Source: Betaproteobacteria bacterium (GTDB taxonomy: Bacteria; Pseudomonadota; Gammaproteobacteria; Burkholderiales; Casimicrobiaceae). From it: 64,000 nt of DNA. Both the position numbers and the translations under genes were made by a program. Within the stretch, counting starts at the first letter, position 1. Every line of letters begins with the position of its first letter. The stretch is from the NCBI GenBank assembly GCA_016720425.1, contig JADKKQ010000008.1:186001-250000 (forward strand). Reading direction: 5' to 3'. Positions 8,149 to 17,435 of the stretch are shown here, in pieces. The notes beneath the pieces are model-generated. The model was not told where the DNA came from. It ran no database searches and saw only the letters and a list, made by a program, of their open reading frames with translations.

Positions 8149-9255
8149 ATGACCGACAACATCCTGAAAATCAAGTCTGCCGCCGAAACCCGGTGGGACT
8201 GCGTTGCCTTCGGCGAGGTGATGCTGCGGTTCGACCCGGGCTTCGGCCGGGTCCGCAACTCGCGCAGCTTCCAGGTCTGGGAGGGCGGCGGCGAGTACAA
8301 CGTCGCGCGGGCGATGAAGAAGTGCTGGGGCAAGCGCGCCGCGGTGGTCACCGCGCTGCCGAAGAACGACCTCGGCTGGCTGGTCGAGGACCTCATCTCG
8401 CAGGGCGGCGTCGACATGTCGCACGTGATCTGGCGCGACTTCGACGGCCTGGGGCGCAACACGCGCGTCGGGCTCAATTTCACCGAAAAGGGCTTCGGCA
8501 TCCGGGCGGCGCTGGGGTGTTCCGACCGCGGTCATTCGGCGGCCTCGCAGATCAAGCCGGGCGAGTTCAACTGGGAGAAGCTGTTCGGCGAGGAGGGCGT
8601 GCGCTGGTTCCACACCGGCGGCATCTTCGCGGCGCTGGACTCCGGCACCTCGGAAGCGGTGATCGAGGCGGTCGAGGCGGCGCGCAAGCACGGCACCGTC
8701 GTCTCCTACGACCTCAACTACCGCGCCTCGCTGTGGAAGAGCCAGGGCGGCAAGGCTGGCGCACAGAAGGTCAATCGCAACATCGCGAAGTACGTCGACG
8801 TCATGATCGGCAACGAGGAGGACTTCACCGCCTGCCTCGGCTTCGAGGTCGAGGGGCTGGACGAGCACATCTCGGCGATCGATCCGGCGAATTTCAAGAA
8901 GATGATCGCCACCGCGGTCCGGCAGTTTCCGAACTTCAAGGTCGCGGCGACGACGCTGCGCAACGCCCGGACCGCGAGCTTCAACGACTGGTCGGCGATC
9001 CTCTACGCGGGCGGCGAGTTCTACCAGTCGATGATGCGCGAGAACCTCGAGATCTACGATCGCGTCGGCGGCGGGGACGGCTTCGCCTCGGGCCTCGCCT
9101 ACGGCTTTCTCGAGGGCAAGGGCCCGCAGGCCGCCGTCGAATACGGTGCCGCGCACGGGGCGCTGGCGATGACGACGCCGGGCGACACGTCGATGGTGCG
9201 CGTGGACGAGGTCGAGGCAGTGATGAAGGGCAAGGGCGCCCGTGTCATTCGTTGA
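8149..9255 (+). CDS. kdgK: PfkB-family sugar kinase (2-keto-3-deoxygluconate kinase type)
   Basis: A 368-residue ribokinase-fold kinase. N-terminal AFGEVMLRFDPG and WEGGGEYNVARAM form the substrate lid region (residues ~20-55), and the C-terminal RVGGGDGFASGL is the PfkB anion hole with the catalytic Asp. It is longer than many KDG kinases (about 310-340) owing to a central insertion. It starts 5 bp after the aldolase stop and is clearly co-transcribed. The substrate (2-keto-3-deoxygluconate or a related keto-deoxy acid) is inferred from the aldolase next to it. Confidence 0.82.
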   Translation: MTDNILKIKSAAETRWDCVAFGEVMLRFDPGFGRVRNSRSFQVWEGGGEYNVARAMKKCWGKRAAVVTALPKNDLGWLVEDLISQGGVDMSHVIWRDFDGLGRNTRVGLNFTEKGFGIRAALGCSDRGHSAASQIKPGEFNWEKLFGEEGVRWFHTGGIFAALDSGTSEAVIEAVEAARKHGTVVSYDLNYRASLWKSQGGKAGAQKVNRNIAKYVDVMIGNEEDFTACLGFEVEGLDEHISAIDPANFKKMIATAVRQFPNFKVAATTLRNARTASFNDWSAILYAGGEFYQSMMRENLEIYDRVGGGDGFASGLAYGFLEGKGPQAAVEYGAAHGALAMTTPGDTSMVRVDEVEAVMKGKGARVIR

Positions 9256-9265
9256 ACAGGGAGCA

Positions 9266-10015
9266 ATGAAGATGGCTTCGACCTATCGTTCGGACCTGTT
9301 CGCGGGCCAGGTGGCGCTCGTTTCCGGCGGCACCAGCGGCATCGGGGCCGCGATCGGCGACGCGTTCGCCGCGCACGGCGCGACGGTCACCGTCACCGGC
9401 GCCACGACCAGGGAAGTGGAGGCGGCGCGCGGGCGTCCCGGCTTCGCGGCGAAGGAGGCCGTGGTGCTCGACGTGCGCGACGTCGCTGCGGTGAACGCGC
9501 TGGTGGGCGCCATGCCGCGGCTCGACCTGCTGGTCAACTGCGCCGGCACGCTGCGCCGCGGTGCCGAACACGATCCGGCGACCTTCGACGACGTCGTCGA
9601 CATCAACCTGTCCGGCACCATGCGGCTGTGCGCCGCGGCGCGGCCGAAGCTGGCGAAGAACGGCGGCGCGATCGTCAACACGGCGTCGATGCTCTCGTTC
9701 TTCGGCGGCGGCCTCGTGCCCGGCTACAGCGCCAGCAAGGGCGGCGTGGCGCAGCTGACCAAGTCGCTGGCCATCGCCTACGCGGCGGAGAAGATCCGCG
9801 TCAACGCCATCGCCCCGGGCTGGATCGCGACCCAGCTCACCGCGCCGCTGCAGGAAGACGCGGCGCGCAACGCCGCGATCCTCGGGCGCACGCCGATGGG
9901 GCGCTGGGGCCTGCCGGAGGACATCGCGCAGGTGGTGCTGTTTCTCTGCTCGCCGGCGGCGGCCTTCGTGACCGGCGCGATCGTGCCGGTCGACGGCGGC
10001 TATCTGGTCGCGTAG
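9266..10015 (+). CDS. SDR family oxidoreductase
   Basis: A 249-residue classical short-chain dehydrogenase. The NAD(P)-binding motif SGGTSGIGAAI lies near residue 22, NCAG stands for the NNAG motif near residue 90, the catalytic Ser is in NTASMLSF, and YSASKGG holds the Tyr and Lys. It ends VPVDGGYLVA as usual. The ATG at 9266 is preceded by CAGGGAG. As the last gene of the sugar-acid operon it probably oxidises or reduces a sugar or keto-deoxy sugar acid; the substrate cannot be read from sequence. It converges on phaC with a 5 bp gap. Confidence 0.85.
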   Translation: MKMASTYRSDLFAGQVALVSGGTSGIGAAIGDAFAAHGATVTVTGATTREVEAARGRPGFAAKEAVVLDVRDVAAVNALVGAMPRLDLLVNCAGTLRRGAEHDPATFDDVVDINLSGTMRLCAAARPKLAKNGGAIVNTASMLSFFGGGLVPGYSASKGGVAQLTKSLAIAYAAEKIRVNAIAPGWIATQLTAPLQEDAARNAAILGRTPMGRWGLPEDIAQVVLFLCSPAAAFVTGAIVPVDGGYLVA

Positions 10016-10020
10016 GGCTG

Positions 10021-11916
10021 CTAGGCCTGCCGGACGTAGGCGCCGGGCGCGTCGCACTGCACCGGGTACCCCGCTCGCGGGGCGCCCATCGGCGGCGGCG
10101 GCACCGGCTCGCCGGATTGCCGGTCCAGCCAGCTTGCCCACTCCGGCCACCACGAGCCGTCGTGGAGCGGAGCCTCGGCTGCCCATGTTTCCGGGTCGAC
10201 GATGGTCTGGATCGGCGCGCGCGTAGCCACGCGGTAGTGCCGACGCGGGTGTCCGGGCTCCGACACGATGCCGGCGTTGTGCCCGCCGTTGGTCAGTACG
10301 AACGTGACGGGCGCGTCGGTCAGCAGGTCGAGCTTGAACACCGAGCGCCACGGTGCGACGTGGTCGAGCTCGGTGCCCACGGCGAACAGCGGCGTGCGCA
10401 GCGACGAAAGCGCGATCGGCCGGCCCCCGACCTCGTACCGGCCCTCGGCCAGGTCGTTGTCGAGGAACAGCTGGCGCAGGTACTCGGTGTGCATCCGGTA
10501 CGGCATGCGCGTGGCGTCGGCGTTCCAGGCCATCAGGTCGGTCATCGGGGCGCGCTCGCCGAGCAGGTACTCGCGGACGATGCGGGACCAGACGAGGTCG
10601 TTGGAGCGCAGGATCTGGAACGCGCCGGCCATCTGCTTGGTGTCGAGGAAGCCCTGTTCCCACATCATGTCCTCGAGGAACGACAGCTGGCTCTCGTTGA
10701 TGAACAGCGTCAGTTCGCCGGCCTCGGTGAAGTCGGTCTGCGCGGCCAGGAACGTGGTCGACCGCAGGCGCTGGTCGCCATCGCGGATCATCGTCGCCGC
10801 GGCGATCGCGAGCAGCGTGCCGCCGAGGCAGTAGCCGGCGGCGTGGACCTTGCGGTCGGGAACGATCGCCGACACCGCGTCCAGCGCCGCCATGACGCCG
10901 AGGCGCCGGTAGTCGTCCATCGACAGGTCGCGATCCTCGGGGCCGGGGTTGCGCCACGAGATCATGAACACCGTGTAGCCACGCTGCGTCAGGTAGCGCA
11001 CCAGCGAGTTCTGCGGGCTCAAGTCGAGGATGTAGTACTTCATGATCCACGCGGGGACGATCAGCAGCGGTTCGGGCCGCACCTTGGCGGTGGCCGGCGC
11101 GTACTCGATCAATTCGATCAGCCGGTTCCGGAACACCACCTTGCCGGGCGTGATGGCGACATTGCGGCCGGGCTCGAAGCGCTCGGCGCCGACCGGCCGG
11201 CGCCCGCCGACGGCGCGGTCCCAGTCCTCGATCAGGTTCTGCGCGCCGCGGATCAGATTGGCGCCGAACTCGGTGCGCGTGCGTTCCAGCACCTCGGGGT
11301 TCGTCCACAGGCCGTTCGACGGCGAGACCACGTCGAGGAACTGGCGGGTCGCGAAGGCGACCATGTTCTCGCTCCGCTGGGTCACGCCGCGCACGCCGGT
11401 CATCGCGTTGTGCCACCACTGCTGGTTGAGCAGGAACGCCTGGTAGACGAGGTCGTAGGGCGGATTGCGCCAGGCTTCGGCGGCGAAGCGCCGGTCCTGC
11501 GGCAACGGCTCGATGCAGGGCTCGACGCCGTCGGCGTGCAGCATCCTGCGCCCGGCGTAGTTGCCGAGCCGCGCGGCTTTCTTGACCGCCTTCTCGACCA
11601 GCTGCGCCTGCTTGCCCGGCGCAAAGGCGATGTGGGCCGCCCAGTCCATGTAGGCGCCGATCAGCGCCATCGGCGACAGCCCGGCGGTGAAACGCGCGGC
11701 CGCCGCGTGGACGGAGCGGTCGACGATCTCCGCCCACGCCGTCGAGGCGTAGGAATCGCGGACGAAGGGCGACTCGGGCGGCAGCGGCACGGGGACGTCG
11801 ATGGCGGGCTTGGCTCTCTCGGTCCTGCGCTGCGGCACGGAGGCGCGTGACCGCGTCCGGGATGGGCCGGCGACGTGTTTCCTGCTCTGCGAAATGGGTG
11901 ACTGCGGCGAGTTCAT
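10021..11916 (-). CDS. phaC: class I poly(R)-hydroxyalkanoate synthase
   Basis: Polymerises (R)-3-hydroxyacyl-CoA into PHA storage granules. The catalytic lipase-like box with the nucleophilic Cys is GYCLGG in the middle of the C-terminal alpha/beta hydrolase domain; the Asp is in GTELDHVAPW and the His in TNGGHNAGI. The N-terminal region contains the usual PHA synthase segments (FLLNQQWW, GVTQRSENMVAF, FLDVVSPSN). The chosen ATG at 11916 has GGAG 8 nt upstream and gives 631 residues, slightly longer than usual because of a basic, low-complexity N-terminal tail of about 45 residues. A PhaM-like gene lies at 40.8 kb. Confidence 0.95.
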   Translation of the reverse strand: MNSPQSPISQSRKHVAGPSRTRSRASVPQRRTERAKPAIDVPVPLPPESPFVRDSYASTAWAEIVDRSVHAAAARFTAGLSPMALIGAYMDWAAHIAFAPGKQAQLVEKAVKKAARLGNYAGRRMLHADGVEPCIEPLPQDRRFAAEAWRNPPYDLVYQAFLLNQQWWHNAMTGVRGVTQRSENMVAFATRQFLDVVSPSNGLWTNPEVLERTRTEFGANLIRGAQNLIEDWDRAVGGRRPVGAERFEPGRNVAITPGKVVFRNRLIELIEYAPATAKVRPEPLLIVPAWIMKYYILDLSPQNSLVRYLTQRGYTVFMISWRNPGPEDRDLSMDDYRRLGVMAALDAVSAIVPDRKVHAAGYCLGGTLLAIAAATMIRDGDQRLRSTTFLAAQTDFTEAGELTLFINESQLSFLEDMMWEQGFLDTKQMAGAFQILRSNDLVWSRIVREYLLGERAPMTDLMAWNADATRMPYRMHTEYLRQLFLDNDLAEGRYEVGGRPIALSSLRTPLFAVGTELDHVAPWRSVFKLDLLTDAPVTFVLTNGGHNAGIVSEPGHPRRHYRVATRAPIQTIVDPETWAAEAPLHDGSWWPEWASWLDRQSGEPVPPPPMGAPRAGYPVQCDAPGAYVRQA

Positions 11917-12312
11917 CGTTTGCTCCTTTCCCGGTCGCCGGCGGCACGCCGCCGAGCGCGACCCGATATGGGTTGGCGATCCCGGTTCGATCGTCCTGCC
12001 GCGTCCACCGGTGCGGTCCTCGCTTCGCTGCGGGGTCTCCGGCGCCGTCGCGACGGCGCAGCGCGCGGATCGGCCGCCCCTCGGGGCCGGCAGTTGCTCC
12101 CGGCGGGACGTCGCCGGCCCTCGAGCGTGAGCGTTCGCGCTGATCGTCCGGCGAATCGCAACCTCCATCTTCGTTCCGGCCGGCGCGTCAGGTGTTGACG
12201 CACGACAAGAAAGCGTCCTGATCCGATGGGCAGGAAGAGCAAGCGTCCGGCCCACGATGGCGCGGCGCCGACGCGATCCGGGCCTCCGCGCAGCGACATC
12301 GGCGCGTCCCGG
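11917..12312. other. intergenic region upstream of phaC
   Basis: About 396 bp without a convincing gene between the phaC start and the end of cfa. Open frames here are GC-driven. It should hold the phaC promoter. An imperfect FNR-like palindrome TTGACGCACGACAA (12195-12208) is the only noticeable motif. No hairpin with a T run was found. Confidence 0.4.
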
Positions 12313-13503
12313 TCAGGCGTACATGTAGTCGCGGGTGAGCGGCAGCGCACCGGCGCCCGCCTTGACGGCCAGGATCTGGTGCAGCGACAGCCGATGGTGG
12401 GCGAAGCCGTCCGCACAGCCGGCGAGGAACACCCGCCAGATCCGGTAGCGCTTCTCGCCGGCGATCGCGCCGAGCCGCGGGCCCGCGTCCTCGAAGCGCC
12501 GCGCCCAGTGCTGCAGCGTCAGGGCGTAGTGCCGGCGCAGGCTCTCCACGTCGACGGGCTCCAGGCCGGCGACGCACATCTCCTTCAACGCGAGGCTGAG
12601 GTGCGGCAACTCGCCATGCGGAAACACGTAGCGCTCGATGAACTCGCCGCCACCCCAGGGCGTCTCCGCCGAGTCGGGGTCGGTCGACGTGATGCCGTGA
12701 TTCAGGAACGTTCCATCGTCGGCGAGCATGGCGTTGATCCGGGCGAAGTAATCCCGCAGGTGCTGCAGCCCGACGTGCTCGAACATGCCGATGCTGGCGA
12801 TGCGGTCGTACTTGCCGCCCACGTCGCGATAATCCCTGAGCGCCACCTCGCAACGTCCGGAGAGGCCGGCGGCGGCGATCCGCTCCCGCGCGTGGTCGTA
12901 CTGGTTGCGCGACAGCGTGATGCCCAGCGCCTGGGCGCCGAACCGCTCCGCCGCGCGCGCGATCAGCGCACCCCAGCCGCAGCCGATGTCGAGCAGGCGA
13001 TCCCCGGCGCGGACCTGCAGCTTGCGCAGCACGTGGTCGATCTTCTGCATCTGCGCGGTCTCCAGGCTGTCCTCCGGCGACCGGAAATAGGCACAGGAGT
13101 AGACCATCTGCGGGCCCAGCCAGTGCGCATAGAATTCGTTGGAGACGTCGTAGTGGTAGGCGATCGCGTCGGCATCGATCTCGCGCGTGTGGCGGACCAT
13201 GCGCACGGCGCGGCGCAGACCCGTGCCGGCTTCGGGCCCGTGTTCGGCCAGGCGGGCGGCGACGGCGACGATGTCCGCCGTGCGGCCGTCGACATCGATG
13301 TCGCCTTCGACGTAGGCGCGGCCGAGGCTGGCCAGCGACGGATCGAGGAGGCTCGTCAACGCCGTCGGATTGCGGACCGTGATCGTGACCACGGGCGCGG
13401 CTCCGAGCGCCGTTTCGGCCCCGTTCCACAGGCGCACGGTCGCGGGGATGTCGTAACGGCGCAGCCGCGCCGCGAACTTCTCCCAGTGCTGCTGCCAGAG
13501 CAC
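12313..13503 (-). CDS. cfa: cyclopropane-fatty-acyl-phospholipid synthase family methyltransferase
   Basis: A 396-residue SAM-dependent enzyme that adds a methylene group across cis double bonds of membrane phospholipid acyl chains. The SAM motif is LLDIGCGWGALI, and the family signatures AYHYDVSNEFYAHWLG, MVYSCAYF, GITLSRNQYDHA and SIGMFEHVG are present. The N-terminal domain (residues 1-110) is the small CFA lipid-binding domain. The start is GTG (13503) preceded by AGGGGG. The enzyme acts at the inner membrane, usually in stationary or stress conditions. Confidence 0.93.
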   Translation of the reverse strand: MLWQQHWEKFAARLRRYDIPATVRLWNGAETALGAAPVVTITVRNPTALTSLLDPSLASLGRAYVEGDIDVDGRTADIVAVAARLAEHGPEAGTGLRRAVRMVRHTREIDADAIAYHYDVSNEFYAHWLGPQMVYSCAYFRSPEDSLETAQMQKIDHVLRKLQVRAGDRLLDIGCGWGALIARAAERFGAQALGITLSRNQYDHARERIAAAGLSGRCEVALRDYRDVGGKYDRIASIGMFEHVGLQHLRDYFARINAMLADDGTFLNHGITSTDPDSAETPWGGGEFIERYVFPHGELPHLSLALKEMCVAGLEPVDVESLRRHYALTLQHWARRFEDAGPRLGAIAGEKRYRIWRVFLAGCADGFAHHRLSLHQILAVKAGAGALPLTRDYMYA

Positions 13504-13625
13504 CCAGGCCCCCTTTCATCGACGACGAAGCGTACCGCGACGATCTTAGCGCCAACCGGTCGCGCCGGCGAATCGCTCGAGTGTCGCCGTGGGGTCCGCT
13601 GGTCGCGGTGAAAACGGGAAGCCCC

Positions 13626-14144
13626 TCAGCGGCGCCAGTGCACGCGCACGCTGTACTCGTCGCTCCCGTAGCGGACTTCCAGCTCACCGCGACAGGCACG
13701 CTTCACCGCCTCGCCGATGCGCTGCGGCAAGTGGATGTCGGTCGTCGCGATCGTGACGGCCTCGTCGCGCTCGTCGATCCGCATGATCCGGTGCAGCGGA
13801 TGCTCGGACTCCTCGTGCCCGGCTTCGTTGCGCGCGATGCGCAGCAGCTCCTCGCGGTGCGCCGGTACGAAAGGCCCGTCGAGGATCACCAGTCCGGCCG
13901 GCAGCTTGTCCCGGATGCGGCGGCACGCGGGACAGAGGCCGGAAGCGATGCCTTCGGGCGCGCTTCCCCGCTGCCAGCGGCCGTTCGCATAGACGACGCC
14001 GCAGTCGCCGCAGCGCAACGGCCCGGCAACTTTGCCTTTGGTCTGGTAAGGGTCGTGCCGCTGGTCGTCGAAAATGCGATCGCGATAGCGGCCCGCTTGG
14101 CCCGCGCCTGTCTGCGGGGCCGTGGATGGCGTGCGTCGGGTCAT
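13626..14144 (-). CDS. BCAM0308 family zinc-ribbon protein
   Basis: A 172-residue soluble protein with two Cys pairs, RCGDCG near residue 45 and LCPACRR near residue 73, which probably bind one zinc. After this comes a conserved alpha/beta domain with ILDGPFVPAHREELLR, NEAGHEESEHPLHRIMRID and the C-terminal RYGSDEYSVRVHWRR. The family is named after Burkholderia cenocepacia BCAM0308, which as I recall lies in the low-oxygen-activated (lxa) locus. Consistent with that, a perfect FNR/Anr box lies upstream, centred at 14221.5, with a GACAAT -10-like hexamer at the class II distance. The molecular function is unknown. Confidence 0.75.
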   Translation of the reverse strand: MTRRTPSTAPQTGAGQAGRYRDRIFDDQRHDPYQTKGKVAGPLRCGDCGVVYANGRWQRGSAPEGIASGLCPACRRIRDKLPAGLVILDGPFVPAHREELLRIARNEAGHEESEHPLHRIMRIDERDEAVTIATTDIHLPQRIGEAVKRACRGELEVRYGSDEYSVRVHWRR

Positions 14145-14186
14145 CGTGCACCTCCTTCAACCCTCGCTGCAATGCCAGCAGTTTCC

Positions 14187-14228
14187 ATTGTCGACCTGCG
14201 TGCGCGGCAACAAATTGATTGGCATCAA
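14187..14228 (-). promoter_or_regulatory. FNR/Anr box with class II spacing for the BCAM0308 gene
   Basis: TTGATTGGCATCAA (14215-14228) is a perfect TTGAT-N4-ATCAA FNR/Anr site. On the minus strand a GACAAT hexamer (14192-14187) is centred 32 bp from the box, which matches the class II geometry (site at about -41.5). The same geometry is seen at aspA. For the divergent crcB the box would be near -72. Confidence 0.65.
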
Positions 14229-14281
14229 CGTTCCCGCGGCGCGACCGCCGGCAGTTCGCCGGGGCCACCGCGACGGATCGC

Positions 14282-14293
14282 TATAATGCCGCG
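14282..14293 (+). promoter_or_regulatory. TATAAT box six bases before crcB start
   Basis: A perfect -10 hexamer TATAAT (14282-14287) is followed by GCCGCG and then the crcB ATG at 14294. Initiation 6-7 nt after a -10 box would begin the mRNA at or next to the A of the ATG, so the transcript would be leaderless. No clear -35 or Shine-Dalgarno is seen. Confidence 0.5.
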
Positions 14294-14674
14294 ATGGTCG
14301 TCGGATTCACCGCTGTCGGTTTGGGGGCCGCCTGCGGCGCGTGGCTGCGCTGGGGCCTGTCGGCATGGCTCAATCCCCGGCTGCCGCATTTCCCGCTGGG
14401 GACGCTGGCCGCCAACCTGATCGGCGGCTATCTGATCGGCGTCGCCGTCGCGTATTTCGCGGCGCGCCACGATCTCGCGCCCGAAATGCGCCTGTTCATC
14501 GTCACCGGCTTTCTCGGTGGGCTGACGACGTTCTCGACGTTCTCGTCGGAGGTGACGCAACTGTTGCTGCGCGGCGAATACTGGACCGGCGCCGGCCTGG
14601 GACTGGCGCATCTCGCGGGCTCGCTGCTGCTCACCGTGGCGGGAATCGCCACCTGGCGCGGCCTCACCGTCTGA
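14294..14674 (+). CDS. crcB: fluoride channel CrcB/Fluc
   Basis: A 126-residue four-helix inner-membrane protein that exports fluoride as a dual-topology dimer. Landmarks are GAACGAWLRWGLS near the N-terminus, the GTLAANLIGGYLIG helix with the conserved Asn, and TGFLGGLTTFSTFSSE with the Phe-box and Na+-site region. The length is typical. I looked for a crcB (fluoride) riboswitch upstream and found none, in keeping with the TATAAT lying only 6 nt before the start codon. Confidence 0.95.
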   Translation: MVVGFTAVGLGAACGAWLRWGLSAWLNPRLPHFPLGTLAANLIGGYLIGVAVAYFAARHDLAPEMRLFIVTGFLGGLTTFSTFSSEVTQLLLRGEYWTGAGLGLAHLAGSLLLTVAGIATWRGLTV

Positions 14675-14714
14675 GCCACACGCCGTCGCGGCCAACACAC
14701 CTCAGGGAGACATC

Positions 14715-15689
14715 ATGTCGCATGCGATTCGCTTTCACCAGACCGGCGGCCCCGAAGTCCTGCGGTTCGAGGAGGTCACGACCGGCCAGCCGGGCCCGGG
14801 CGAGGCACGGGTCCGCCACACGGCGATCGGCGTCAACTACATCGACACCTACCACCGCAGCGGCGCGTACAAGGTGCCGTTGCCGTCGGGCATCGGTGTG
14901 GAGGGGGCGGGAGTCGTCGAGGCAGTCGGCGCCGGGGTCGACTGGGTGAAGGTCGGCGACCGCGTCGCCTACTGCGGCGGTCCGCTCGGCAGCTATGCCG
15001 AAGCGCGGGTGATGCCGGCCGAGCGGCTGGTGTCGATTCCCGACGGCGTGAGCGACGCGGTCGCGGCCACGCTGATGCTGAAGGGACTGACCGTCCAGTA
15101 CCTCTTTCGGCAGACGCGACCGCTGCACGCGGGGGACACCATCCTCTTTCACGCCGCGGCCGGAGGCGTCGGCCTCATCGCCTGCCAGTGGGCGCGGGCG
15201 CTGGGTGTGACGATGATCGGCACCGTCGGCACCGACGAGAAGGCGGCGCTCGCCAAGGCGCACGGCTGCACGCACACCATCGTCTACACGCGCGAGAATT
15301 TCGTCGAGCGGGTGAAGGAGATCACCGGCGGCAAGGGCGTGCCGGTGGTCTACGATTCGATCGGCAAGGACACCTTTCCGGCGTCGCTCGACTGCCTGCA
15401 GCCGCGCGGGATGTTCGTGCTCTTCGGCGCGGCCTCCGGACCGGTGCCGCCGTTCGACCTCGGCTTGCTGGCGCAGAAGGGCTCGCTGTACGCGACCCGG
15501 CCCACGCTGTTCACCTATGCGGCGACGCGGCCCGAACTGGCCGCGATGGCCGACGAGATGTTCGGGCTGGTGCGGGCGGGCAGGATCGTCAGCGAGCCGC
15601 GGCAGCGGTTCGCGCTGCGCGACGCCGCGGGCGCGCACCTCGCGCTCGAGGCGCGCGGCACCGTCGGCGCCACGATCCTCGTTCCCTGA
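14715..15689 (+). CDS. qor: NADPH:quinone oxidoreductase (zeta-crystallin/Qor family)
   Basis: A 324-residue zinc-independent medium-chain dehydrogenase. It reduces quinones with NADPH in one-electron steps in the characterised family members. Landmarks are RHTAIGVNYIDTYHRSGAY, PSGIGVEGAGVVE, the nucleotide-binding AAAGGVGLIACQWA near residue 150 and GKDTFPASLDCL. The AGGGAGA Shine-Dalgarno precedes the ATG at 14715. It follows crcB by 40 bp and may share its transcript. Confidence 0.9.
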   Translation: MSHAIRFHQTGGPEVLRFEEVTTGQPGPGEARVRHTAIGVNYIDTYHRSGAYKVPLPSGIGVEGAGVVEAVGAGVDWVKVGDRVAYCGGPLGSYAEARVMPAERLVSIPDGVSDAVAATLMLKGLTVQYLFRQTRPLHAGDTILFHAAAGGVGLIACQWARALGVTMIGTVGTDEKAALAKAHGCTHTIVYTRENFVERVKEITGGKGVPVVYDSIGKDTFPASLDCLQPRGMFVLFGAASGPVPPFDLGLLAQKGSLYATRPTLFTYAATRPELAAMADEMFGLVRAGRIVSEPRQRFALRDAAGAHLALEARGTVGATILVP

Positions 15690-15882
15690 GACGCCGCGGC
15701 GCGGTCGCGCCGCGAAACTTGTCGCCGCGTTCCGGCTCCGCAGGCGAGGCCCGCGCCGTACTCGGGCTGCGGCGTTCTGCCGCTGCGCGCGAGCGGTCGC
15801 CGTCGGCGAGCGGCGCATGGTTATGCGTTTTTTGCATGTCGCCTCGGGCGGTTAGTCCGATTGGGTCCGCGGGCCTGACCGA

Positions 15883-15925
15883 TTGACCCAGGTCAAACGC
15901 GAGGCGCGGCCCCCGTCCCCACAAT
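15883..15925 (+). promoter_or_regulatory. FNR/Anr-type promoter of aspA-dcu
   Basis: TTGACCCAGGTCAA (15883-15896) is a perfect inverted repeat TTGAC-N4-GTCAA, a GC-leaning variant of the FNR/Anr site. A CACAAT -10-like hexamer (15920-15925) is centred 33 bp downstream, so the site would sit near -41.5 (class II activation). The genes behind it, aspartase and a C4-dicarboxylate carrier, are classical FNR targets in other bacteria. Confidence 0.65.
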
Positions 15926-15992
15926 GAGCCTGTCCGCGAAACCCGGCGCGCTTTGCGTTCCGGTACCGATCCCCGACCCCAAGGAGCACGCC

Positions 15993-17396
<1,404 letters not shown>

Positions 17397-17435
17397 CCAA
17401 CCGCGAGGCACGCGCCCGCAGGGAGAAGAATCACC

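Noticed and set aside
12195..12208. FNR-like box upstream of phaC
   Set aside because: TTGACGCACGACAA has a mismatch in the second half-site and lies ~280 bp from the phaC start without a -10 at a fitting distance.
14145..14293. Fluoride riboswitch upstream of crcB
   Set aside because: No match to the conserved crcB-motif pseudoknot sequences, and the TATAAT only 6 nt before the ATG leaves no room for a leader from that promoter.
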